Below are positions 14,560 through 21,338 of a stretch of 28,547 nucleotides of DNA, one piece after another (the first letter of the stretch is position 1; the number at the start of each line of letters is the position of its first letter). This DNA comes from an uncultured bacterium (GTDB lineage Bacteria > Patescibacteriota > Saccharimonadia > Saccharimonadales > Saccharimonadaceae): contig CALAKV010000055.1 in NCBI GenBank assembly GCA_937922985.1, positions 1-28,547 on the forward strand. Reading direction: 5' to 3'. The position numbers were made by a program, and so were the translations under genes. Below the pieces are notes generated by a model, which saw only the letters and a program-made list of their open reading frames with translations, searched no databases and was not told the origin of the DNA.

Positions 14560-15147
14560 TTATGGTTTTCGAAAAATCGCCAAAGTTGCTTCAACTTCTT
14601 TTGAAATATTGTGTTTTTTACACCATTCGTTAACTGCCTTTGAAGCTCCTGGTAAAGCTTGATTCCCATAGTCATCTACAACAACAATTGCACCACTTTC
14701 AAGATTATTCCAGATTAAATTAAGCGGATCTAAAATTGAATCATAATAATCTCCATCCAAGAAAGCAAAGCTAATTTTTTCAGGAATTTGTGTTTTCGAA
14801 AGTATATTAAACCAACCTTTTGTAATTTTTGGCATTTTTTTAATATTTGATTTACGCAAATTTGAAATTAATTGCTTTTTGCTAGCACACAACTCACCTT
14901 TTTTAAAAACTTCACCTAAAGAATTAATATCTTTTGAAGATTTTTCTGGCAGGCCTTCAAACGAATCGTAAAGCCAAAGCGTTTTAGAACTTCCCCATTT
15001 TTCAAGAGTTTTTGCTAAAAATACACTAGTTGTACCAACATAACAGCCGAACTCTACAACATCTCCAAAAAATGCGCGAGTCTTTTCTAACTCGCGCAAA
15101 ATTACTTTAATCTCGCGTTCATCAACTTGATCACTCAATAACTTCAT
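14560..15147 (-). CDS. TylF-like class I SAM-dependent methyltransferase
   Basis: A 195-residue enzyme. The SAM-binding motif region is VVEFGCYVGTTSVFLAKTL (about 35-53). It is followed by the TylF/MycF-family block LYDSFEGLPEKSSKD, the acidic FLDGDYYDS motif and VVVDDYGNQALPGASKAV. TylF relatives are O-methyltransferases of sugars in natural products and cell-surface glycans. It is the last gene of the arginine operon direction but probably has its own promoter (TTGGCA-17-TATAAT, 15182-15154) inside the end of the upstream gene. There is no ribosome site, and the -10 box is 6 nt from the ATG, so the mRNA should be leaderless. The substrate is unknown; methylation of a surface glycan sugar is an inference. 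Confidence 0.8.
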   Translation of the reverse strand: MKLLSDQVDEREIKVILRELEKTRAFFGDVVEFGCYVGTTSVFLAKTLEKWGSSKTLWLYDSFEGLPEKSSKDINSLGEVFKKGELCASKKQLISNLRKSNIKKMPKITKGWFNILSKTQIPEKISFAFLDGDYYDSILDPLNLIWNNLESGAIVVVDDYGNQALPGASKAVNEWCKKHNISKEVEATLAIFRKP

Positions 15148-15153
15148 AGTTAA

Positions 15154-15182
15154 ATTATACTATGAACGCTTGATTGTGCCAA
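15154..15182 (-). promoter_or_regulatory. leaderless promoter of the TylF-like gene
   Basis: On the minus strand TTGGCA (15182-15177), exactly 17 nt, then TATAAT (15159-15154). The gap to the ATG is 6 nt, which puts the expected +1 on the A of the start codon. The -35 and spacer lie in the last codons of the preceding gene. Confidence 0.7.
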
Positions 15183-15588
15183 CAATATCATAAGGTTCAT
15201 CTTCACTAGCAGGAATAAATTCACCAGAAACCTCAACTCCATTTGAGCTAGCTTCTCCGTAAAGATTTAAATTACTTCCGCCAGAAACAGCATATTTTTG
15301 GCCTTTAGAATCAACAACTCCGACCTTACATTTGTTTGGATGTAAATTATCAGTTTTACCTTTTTTCAATGAAAGACAAACTACATTTCCTGAAATTGTT
15401 ATATTTTTCGAAGACTGATTCTGATTTTTATTATTCGAAATATTTCGGTGAGCAACTGGCAGTGTAAAATCGAGAATCTTCACAACAAAACCTACTGCAA
15501 AAACTACGGCTACCAGTACAGCAATCACTAAAATTGAGGTTAATTTTCGATGAAAAGATTCCTTTTGATATTTCGAAATCTGTTTCAT
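15160..15588 (-). CDS. small membrane-anchored protein with exported two-cysteine domain, unknown
   Basis: A 142-residue protein with a basic N-terminus, one membrane helix (about 17-38) and a polar Asn/Ser-rich linker. A C-terminal beta-rich domain of about 85 residues begins at ISGNVVCLSLKKG and contains a second cysteine (HPNKCKVGVV) and two GxxY-type strands (GQKYAVSGG, GVEVSGEF). The layout recalls small OB-like exported domains in which two cysteines form a disulfide, but I cannot name the family. Its ATG begins 1 nt after the stop of the antiporter gene with no ribosome site of its own, so its translation is probably coupled to the antiporter. That coupling suggests an accessory role at the membrane (inference). 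Confidence 0.65.
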   Translation of the reverse strand: MKQISKYQKESFHRKLTSILVIAVLVAVVFAVGFVVKILDFTLPVAHRNISNNKNQNQSSKNITISGNVVCLSLKKGKTDNLHPNKCKVGVVDSKGQKYAVSGGSNLNLYGEASSNGVEVSGEFIPASEDEPYDIVGTIKRS

Positions 15589-15589
15589 T

Positions 15590-17257
15590 TTATTTTAAGA
15601 ATCCCATCACAACGATTACAACAAGACTAATTAAAGTTAAGATAGCCATCAATGGAGCTGTTCTCTTAACCCAGTTTTTATAAGGAACGCCTGCAAGCGC
15701 TAAACCAGCCATTAATGATGCAATTGTAGGGGCAATCATATTAAGAAGCCCAGATGCAGTCGCAAATGCAACAACAGCAATTTCTTTGGTTGAGCCAGCT
15801 AAATCTGCAACAGGAGCAATAATTGGCATTGTAGCCTCCGCTAAACCAGAAGATGATGGAATGATAAATGACATCGGGATATAGAAAATATAAGCCAAAA
15901 CACCAAATATCTGTGATGGAACTTTTCGAAGAAGCTCTTCACCCCAATAGACAATCGTATCTTGAATTCCACCAGCTTGCATCAAAACACCAATCGCTGC
16001 AGCAACCGCAATAATTAAAGCAACACTCAATAAATCTGCCGAGCCAGCAAGGAAAATGTTTGTTACAGAAACATCATCTTTTTTAAATTCCTCATGATAA
16101 AGAATTTTAATCATTATTGTTGAAATTAAGAATAGTGCTGAAATTTCGTTAAAATACCAAGAGCCAAACGGAACAGCATGTTCAAATCCGAAGATTCCAC
16201 CAACAATAGGCAAAGTTGCGAGCCATTCGTGCCAGTCTTCAAAGAATGTTACGTGCAAATCTTTCCAAGGAACAAGTGACATAATCATCACAAGGAAAGT
16301 TAGCCCAAAAATTCCCATCACAAATTTTCGCTCAAGTGTAAATTCTGGTACTTTCGAAGCATCAATTGCTTTAACTGCCGGTTTTCCTTTAGAGTCTTCA
16401 GCATATTCACCAGCTTTAACTTTAGCAGCATATCGCATTGTAAAGATAATCGAAGCAACTAGAGATGCAACTAGAATTATAAACTGAGGCAATAATATTT
16501 TCGACAATTCTGCACCAGCAGCATTTGCAGCAATAATAGTTGAGAATGGATTTACTGTTGAAGCTAAAACACCCGAGCCAGCACCAAGAACAATTACCAT
16601 TACGGCAGTCATTGAATTATAGCCAGCAGCAATCATAATTGGCACGATTAATGCATAGAATGCCACCGCTTCTTCTTGCATACCATAAGTAGTTCCACCA
16701 ATCGCAAAAAGTGTCATTAAGACTGGAATAATCCACTTCTCTTTGCCTTTCATCTTTTTGAGCAAGCCACCAATTGCAGAATCAAGTGCGCCGGTCTTCA
16801 TAACAACGCCCAAGAACCCACCAAGAATCAGGATGAATACGATTACATCAAGTTTCTTAGCCATTCCATAAATTGGAGACAAGAAAATATCCCAAAATCC
16901 TTGCTTTAGATTAATGTAATATTCTTTTTTCTCTTCTTCAGCTTTTTTAAAATCGCTTGCCGCATTTTTATAGCCTTTGCTTTCTGCCTCAGAAATTGAA
17001 ATTTCAGTTTTTGGATTTTTAACTTCTTCAACAACTTTCAAGCGTTTTTCAGTCTGCGAATAACTGTTGGATTTAATTTTTCCGTCTTCCAATCGTTCAT
17101 AACGACCACTCGGTATGAGCCAAGTTAAGCCAGCCATTATTGCAATAATAATGAATAAAACACTAAAAGCTGACGGCGATTTAAACACTTTTAGCTTTTT
17201 CGAAACCTTTTTAACCTTTTTTGAAGCAGTTTTATCTGCATCTTTTTTCATAACCAT
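15590..17257 (-). CDS. arcD: DcuC/YfcC-superfamily transporter, probable arginine-ornithine antiporter
   Basis: A 555-residue membrane protein of the C4-dicarboxylate anaerobic carrier-like (YfcC) superfamily, with about 11-13 hydrophobic segments. A lysine-rich cytoplasmic start precedes the first helix (FSVLFIIIAIMAGLTWLIPS), followed by a charged extracytoplasmic insert of about 70 residues (LEDGKIKSN ... EEEKKEYYINL). Repeated glycine-rich half-motifs GGTTYGMQEEAVAFYALI and IPSSSGLAEATMPIIAPVADL mark the two-fold transport core of the superfamily. Members next to arcA and arcB in streptococci serve as the arginine:ornithine exchanger, so that role is inferred from context and not from sequence alone. 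AGGAG precedes the ATG. It lies between arcB and a coupled small membrane protein. Confidence 0.82.
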   Translation of the reverse strand: MVMKKDADKTASKKVKKVSKKLKVFKSPSAFSVLFIIIAIMAGLTWLIPSGRYERLEDGKIKSNSYSQTEKRLKVVEEVKNPKTEISISEAESKGYKNAASDFKKAEEEKKEYYINLKQGFWDIFLSPIYGMAKKLDVIVFILILGGFLGVVMKTGALDSAIGGLLKKMKGKEKWIIPVLMTLFAIGGTTYGMQEEAVAFYALIVPIMIAAGYNSMTAVMVIVLGAGSGVLASTVNPFSTIIAANAAGAELSKILLPQFIILVASLVASIIFTMRYAAKVKAGEYAEDSKGKPAVKAIDASKVPEFTLERKFVMGIFGLTFLVMIMSLVPWKDLHVTFFEDWHEWLATLPIVGGIFGFEHAVPFGSWYFNEISALFLISTIMIKILYHEEFKKDDVSVTNIFLAGSADLLSVALIIAVAAAIGVLMQAGGIQDTIVYWGEELLRKVPSQIFGVLAYIFYIPMSFIIPSSSGLAEATMPIIAPVADLAGSTKEIAVVAFATASGLLNMIAPTIASLMAGLALAGVPYKNWVKRTAPLMAILTLISLVVIVVMGFLK

Positions 17258-17272
17258 TTTCTTCTCCTAAAA

Positions 17273-18262
17273 TTACAAAGTTAAAGCCATAACCGCTTTA
17301 ATCGTGTGCATGCGGTTTTCAGCTTCATCGAATACAATTGAAGCGTTTGAGTTAAAGACTTCATCAGTAACTTCCATTTCTTTCAATCCATATTTTTCGA
17401 AAATTTCTTTTCCAATTTTTGTATTTAAATCATGGAATGCTGGTAGACAGTGCATAAATTTCACATTTGGGTTTCCAGTTGCATGAAGAAGTGCCATATT
17501 TACTTGAAATCCGCGTAGTTGGTAGATTCGTTCCTCAAATTTATCTTCTTCTCCCATTGATACCCATACATCAGTATAGATGAAATCTGCACCGTGAGCA
17601 GCACCATATAGGTCGTCTGTAATTGTAATTTTTGCACCAGTTTCACGAGCGATTTCACGGCATTTTTCAACCAAAGCAGGATCTGGATGAAGATTATTTG
17701 GGGCAGCAATTCGAAAATCAACGCCCATTTTAGCTGAGCCAATCATCAAGCTGTTCGCCATATTATTGCGTCCATCACCAACAAAAACTAATTTAACACC
17801 TTTCAAATAACCAAGATGTTCTTCCATAGTCATAAAGTCTGCCAAAATTTGAGTTGGGTGATACATATCAGTCAAACCATTCCAAACAGGCACACCAGCA
17901 TATTTTGCGAGTTCTTCAACAGTTGAATGATCGAAACCACGAAATTCAATTCCATCAAATGAGCGACCAAGCACAATTGCTGTATCTTTAATTGATTCCT
18001 TTTTACCCATTTGAATATCATCTTTACCTAAAAATTCTGGGTGAATTCCCAAATCTCGAGCCGCCACAGTAAAAGCGGTTCGAGTTCGGGTTGAAGTTTT
18101 TTCGAAAAGTAATGCAACTTGCTTGCCTTCATGAATTTTGTGCGGAATTCCAGCTCGCTTTAAACGTTTGTATTCATGTGAAACATCAAGCATTAAGCGA
18201 ATTTCTTCTGTTGTAAAATCTAAAAGTGTTAGAAAATTTCGGTTTTTCAAATTTAACGCCAT
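17273..18262 (-). CDS. arcB: ornithine carbamoyltransferase, catabolic
   Basis: In the deiminase pathway it splits citrulline with phosphate into ornithine and carbamoyl phosphate. From the ATG at 18262 (GAGGAG 8 nt upstream, beginning 2 nt after the arcA stop) it has 329 residues. A TTG 21 nt earlier is less likely. The carbamoyl phosphate site is STRTRT (57-62), then HPTQ (135-138), the ornithine-binding region DVWVSMGEE, the catalytic HCLPAF, and C-terminal FDEAENRMHTIKAVM. It fits the long catabolic ArcB type more than the shorter biosynthetic ArgF. Sequence alone does not decide direction, but the arcA neighbour does. No other arginine biosynthesis gene is present. Confidence 0.95.
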   Translation of the reverse strand: MALNLKNRNFLTLLDFTTEEIRLMLDVSHEYKRLKRAGIPHKIHEGKQVALLFEKTSTRTRTAFTVAARDLGIHPEFLGKDDIQMGKKESIKDTAIVLGRSFDGIEFRGFDHSTVEELAKYAGVPVWNGLTDMYHPTQILADFMTMEEHLGYLKGVKLVFVGDGRNNMANSLMIGSAKMGVDFRIAAPNNLHPDPALVEKCREIARETGAKITITDDLYGAAHGADFIYTDVWVSMGEEDKFEERIYQLRGFQVNMALLHATGNPNVKFMHCLPAFHDLNTKIGKEIFEKYGLKEMEVTDEVFNSNASIVFDEAENRMHTIKAVMALTL

Positions 18263-18264
18263 TA

Positions 18265-19515
18265 TTAAATCTCCTCTCTCCAAATTGGCATTGACATACA
18301 GCGTGGGCCTCCACGGCCACGACCAAGTTCAGCGCCCTGAATTTCAATAACTTCCACGCCAGCTTCACGCAAAGCTCTGTTGGTTACATAGTTTCGATCA
18401 TAAGTCACAACTACACCTGGAGCGATCGCTAGAGTATTCGAGCCGTCGTTCCACTGTTCGCGAGCCGCTGCAATTGGATCACCATCACCACATTGAATCA
18501 GAGTTACATGGTCAAGACCAAGAACTTCCTCTAGAGTTTCTTTCAAATTTGTTCGATGAGTAATTTTTGGCTGACCTGGAATGCCAGAATCTTCCAAAAC
18601 ATAAATATTTAATTCGCCATCTTTGTCTAAAATTTCTGGGTGAACTGTAAATTTATCATAATCAATCATTGTAAAAACAGTATCAAGATGCATAAATGCA
18701 TGTGAAACTGGAATTTGAATTGCTAAAATTTTATTAAAATCTGAAAATTCAAACAATTTTGAAGCAACTTTTTCGATTGCTTCAGGAGTTGTTCGTTGTG
18801 AAACACCAATCGCCATTACATTCTTCGAAAGAACGAGTTCATCACCACCTTCCATATTGAATTTATTATAGCGGTCAAACCAAACTGGAACTTCACCACC
18901 AGGAGTTTTTGCTGCAAATCGTGGGTGATAGCGCATAATATATTCCATAAACAAACTCTCACGTCGGCGAGCTGGATATCGCATTTTATTAATTGTTAAG
19001 CCATTTCCAACTGCAGCTGCTGGGTCGCGAGTAAAGTAAAGATTTGGCATTGGGTCGAGCAAAAATGGATAGTCGCTCTTAAAATAATAATTCAAATGAG
19101 ATTTTTCATCTTCATCAGTTTTAATTTCGTCTTTTTTAACACCCGCCATAATTTTTCGAACAAGCTCGAGTGGCTCAAATTCTCCTAAATAACGCATCAA
19201 AGCGTGCGTTACATGTCGTTCACCTTGCTTCGAAGCTCGCACAAAATCAGAAATAAATCGCCACTTAATTTCATCATTATAAAGCGATTCTGCTGCTAAT
19301 TGATCGAGATAAAGAACTTCAACTCCATGATTTCGAAGAGTTTCCGCAAAAGCATCATGCTCAGCTTGTGCAACCTCCAAATATGGAATATCATCAAAGA
19401 GCAGCTGTTCCAAATAATCCGGAGTCAACCCTTCGAGTTCTTTTCCTGGTCTATGTAAAATTACGGTTTTGAGTTTTCCGATTTCACTATTAACTTGAAT
19501 CGGTTTTTCACCCAT
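18265..19515 (-). CDS. arcA: arginine deiminase
   Basis: It hydrolyses arginine to citrulline and ammonia in the cytoplasm. From the ATG at 19515 (AGGGAGG upstream) it has 416 residues; a start 42 nt earlier would add 14 basic residues before the usual N-terminus. Guanidine-binding and catalytic elements are present: FTRDPAAAVGNG, EGGDELVLSKN, HAFMHLDTVFTMID and the nucleophile Cys406 in GGPRCMSMP, which matches Cys406 of the Pseudomonas enzyme. The N-terminal LKTVILHRPGKELEGLTP is typical. It is first in the operon and has its own promoter (19548-19576) with a dyad between -35 and -10. The ammonia formed also raises pH, a known benefit of this pathway in acidic niches. Confidence 0.97.
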   Translation of the reverse strand: MGEKPIQVNSEIGKLKTVILHRPGKELEGLTPDYLEQLLFDDIPYLEVAQAEHDAFAETLRNHGVEVLYLDQLAAESLYNDEIKWRFISDFVRASKQGERHVTHALMRYLGEFEPLELVRKIMAGVKKDEIKTDEDEKSHLNYYFKSDYPFLLDPMPNLYFTRDPAAAVGNGLTINKMRYPARRRESLFMEYIMRYHPRFAAKTPGGEVPVWFDRYNKFNMEGGDELVLSKNVMAIGVSQRTTPEAIEKVASKLFEFSDFNKILAIQIPVSHAFMHLDTVFTMIDYDKFTVHPEILDKDGELNIYVLEDSGIPGQPKITHRTNLKETLEEVLGLDHVTLIQCGDGDPIAAAREQWNDGSNTLAIAPGVVVTYDRNYVTNRALREAGVEVIEIQGAELGRGRGGPRCMSMPIWREEI

Positions 19516-19547
19516 ATTCCCTCCCTTTATTTTATGTTTATGCTTTA

Positions 19548-19576
19548 ATTTTACCATAAAGATTATCTTTTATCAA
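19548..19576 (-). promoter_or_regulatory. promoter of the arc operon
   Basis: On the minus strand TTGATA (19576-19571), 17 nt, TAAAAT (19553-19548), leaving a leader of about 26 nt with the ribosome site. It is back to back with the plus-strand promoter at 19591-19619. Confidence 0.65.
19558..19570. promoter_or_regulatory. dyad in the arc promoter spacer, possible operator
   Basis: AAAGAT-T-ATCTTT is a perfect 6-1-6 inverted repeat, extended by AT-rich flanks (19556-19573). It lies wholly between the -35 and -10 boxes of arcA, where a bound repressor would block RNA polymerase. A short AT-rich palindrome can arise by chance, and no cognate regulator is identified. Confidence 0.4.
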
Positions 19577-19590
19577 ACGATTTAAATTTA

Positions 19591-19619
19591 TTGACTTTTT
19601 ATTAGAAAAATTATATAAT
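19591..19619 (+). promoter_or_regulatory. promoter of the cysteine-cluster gene
   Basis: TTGACT (19591-19596), exactly 17 nt, TATAAT (19614-19619). The leader of about 30 nt contains GGAGGTG before the ATG at 19655. This is close to consensus. Confidence 0.8.
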
Positions 19620-19654
19620 AATAGCATCTTAGTACATTTTTGGAGGTGGAAATT

Positions 19655-19981
19655 ATGGTAAAAATTAGAGTTTCGCACAAATTTCTAAAACGAATAGTCG
19701 AATTAGACATTCCAGAAGATTTACTTATCAAAGCTGAAAAAGGCTACTCTTCTGCAATTTATAAAATTTTTAAAATGTATTTTGCCAAATGTAACTATTC
19801 GCGCAAAAAAGTTCAAGCCCAAAGTATAATTTTTCAGAGAATTGACTCAAACTTTAAAACCGTAAAAAGTCAATCTTTCGCACATAGATCAGATGATTTC
19901 TCAGCCTGCGAAAAAGAAAATTGCTCATTTTGTGAGGCTGGAAAATATGAAGAATGCCCGAATAATCGCCGTAAATTATAA
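19655..19981 (+). CDS. small protein with C-terminal cysteine cluster, unknown
   Basis: A 108-residue protein I do not recognise. The N-terminal 40 residues alternate basic and hydrophobic (MVKIRVSHKFLKRIVELDIP) and the middle is basic. The C-terminus carries four cysteines as C-x5-C-x2-C-x8-C (ACEKENC, SFC, then EECPNNRR), a spacing that could bind zinc or an iron-sulfur centre. A further cysteine lies at FAKCNYS. There is no membrane segment, so it should be cytoplasmic. The ATG at 19655 has GGAGGTG 6 nt upstream and is preferred to a TTG 15 nt earlier. It is transcribed divergently from arcA from a strong promoter and ends at a terminator shared with mscS. A regulator or metal-binding role is possible but unproven. 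Confidence 0.7.
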   Translation: MVKIRVSHKFLKRIVELDIPEDLLIKAEKGYSSAIYKIFKMYFAKCNYSRKKVQAQSIIFQRIDSNFKTVKSQSFAHRSDDFSACEKENCSFCEAGKYEECPNNRRKL

Positions 19982-20010
19982 AACTCTTTTGAAAAGGGTT
20001 TTATTTTTTA
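19980..20010. terminator. bidirectional terminator between cysteine-cluster gene and mscS
   Basis: AAAACTCTTTT and AAAAGGGTTTT pair with one G-T wobble and are followed on plus by TTTTATTTTTT. On minus the tail is TTTTATAATTT, so it may also end the mscS transcript. The two genes converge here. Confidence 0.75.
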
Positions 20011-20943
20011 ACTTGTTTTTATAGATGAATACTTTTGGTGGCGAGTGCGAGCTTTTGAATTTTTCATTTTAGCGGTAATTCGATTTACATCATGAATGAC
20101 CATTTGCGGATAAGGCAAAATAATATCGTTTTCATCAAAAGCTTTCTTGATTTCCCGCCGAAAAATTCCGGCAACATTCCATTGTTTTCCAGCTTTTACC
20201 CTTCCTAAACACTTAATTTCCATCGAGGAATCCAAGAATTTATTCACTCGTACGAATACAATTGGCTCAATAATATCTTTTTTCAATTCCGGATCTTCAA
20301 GCATTTTTAGCCCAACATTATTTATCACCTTTTCCAAAACATCGATATCCGTATCATAAGATACACCAAAAAGTAAGTTAACATTAGCATATTTAAACGA
20401 AAGGTTAGTCACCGCTTCGCTTGCACCATTTCGAATTGTATGAACTTTTCCATCGCCATCACGAACCTGAGTAATTCGTAAAGAAATGTTTTCAACTTTT
20501 CCCGAAATTAGCCTTCCAGCAACCATAATTTCAATTGTATCTCCAACTCGATATTGATTTTCACCAACGATAAAAAATCCCGCTAAAATATCACGCGTTG
20601 TCGTTTGAGCACCAAGACCAACCACGACACCAATTAAACCAGCACCCGTCATTAAAGATGCAACATTAACACCAATTGAGCTAAGAAAGTTTATCGCCGC
20701 AGTCATCCAAATAACAATATCAATTGTAGTTTTTGCAATTTTCGAAATTGTTTCATTTCTTTTTAAACGTTCTTCGGAGCGCTTTATTTTTTTAGTTTTC
20801 TTACGAACGCTAAAAGCGAAATCAATAATTTTGCGCGATAAAAAACTTGCAAAAACTGCAATAAGAATAATTGTGATTGGTTCGAACCAGTCATAATCCA
20901 AAAATCCTGTTATAAATTTTTCGAAACTCTTAAAAATATCCAT
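20008..20943 (-). CDS. mscS: small-conductance mechanosensitive channel, MscS family
   Basis: A 311-residue channel that opens under membrane tension to release solutes in osmotic downshock. Two N-terminal membrane helices are followed by the pore helix region ASLMTGAGLIGVVVGLGAQTTTRDILAGFFI, with the glycine/alanine packing of TM3. The MscS beta domain comes next (YRVGDTIEIMVAGRLISGKVENISLRIT, then GKVHTIRNG) and the alpha-beta cage domain ends near LPYPQMVIHDV. A basic tail of about 25 residues follows. The start is an ATG at 20943 or a GTG one codon earlier. No ribosome site is visible; a GATAAT lies 5 nt upstream, so this gene may also be leaderless. It converges with the cysteine-cluster gene. 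Confidence 0.95.
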   Translation of the reverse strand: MDIFKSFEKFITGFLDYDWFEPITIILIAVFASFLSRKIIDFAFSVRKKTKKIKRSEERLKRNETISKIAKTTIDIVIWMTAAINFLSSIGVNVASLMTGAGLIGVVVGLGAQTTTRDILAGFFIVGENQYRVGDTIEIMVAGRLISGKVENISLRITQVRDGDGKVHTIRNGASEAVTNLSFKYANVNLLFGVSYDTDIDVLEKVINNVGLKMLEDPELKKDIIEPIVFVRVNKFLDSSMEIKCLGRVKAGKQWNVAGIFRREIKKAFDENDIILPYPQMVIHDVNRITAKMKNSKARTRHQKYSSIKTS

Positions 20944-20987
20944 CACTAATTATCATTAAAACATAAACACTTTATTTTTTCAATATT

Positions 20988-21338
20988 CTAATACCACAAA
21001 GTTAGAATTGCATCGTCAATTTTTCTCGCTTGTTCGATTTGATTATTTTCGGCGTAGAAGTCTCGCTTCTTAACTAAAAAATCATGAATATTTTTTTCAT
21101 CACCAGAAAGCTCTGAAATTTGTTTCTTAATAGAAATCGAACGAGCTTCACCACCATCAGATTTAGTTATTTTTCCCATTAAAACCAAATTATCGATATG
21201 CTTTGCTACTGTTGCAACAGATTTATAGCCCATACCACGAGCAATTTCGCGATATGTTGGGCTATAACCAGACTCTTCAATAAAAACTTCTATAAAATTC
21301 AACAGTTCAACTTGTTTTTTAGTCAAATTAATTGCCAT
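20988..21338 (-). CDS. LexA-like winged-helix DNA-binding protein without peptidase domain
   Basis: A 116-residue protein. The N-terminal 65 residues match the LexA DNA-binding domain (LTKKQVELLNFIEVFIEESGYSPTYREIARGMGYKSVATVAKHIDNLVLMGKI). The remainder is a short charged helical tail ending ILTLWY, with no S24 peptidase domain and no Ala-Gly cleavage site or Ser/Lys dyad, so it cannot self-cleave like LexA. The start is ATG 21338 with AGGTGA 5 nt upstream, overlapping the LCP gene by 11 nt, so it is made with that operon. It may regulate the polysaccharide operon or act in another circuit (inference). Known LexA repressors are about 200 residues. Confidence 0.8.
   Translation of the reverse strand: MAINLTKKQVELLNFIEVFIEESGYSPTYREIARGMGYKSVATVAKHIDNLVLMGKITKSDGGEARSISIKKQISELSGDEKNIHDFLVKKRDFYAENNQIEQARKIDDAILTLWY

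Noticed and set aside
19516..19557. Longer N-terminus of arginine deiminase
   Set aside because: The extra residues (MVKLKHKHKIKGG) are translated leader. AGGGAGG precedes the ATG at 19515, which matches the known family start.
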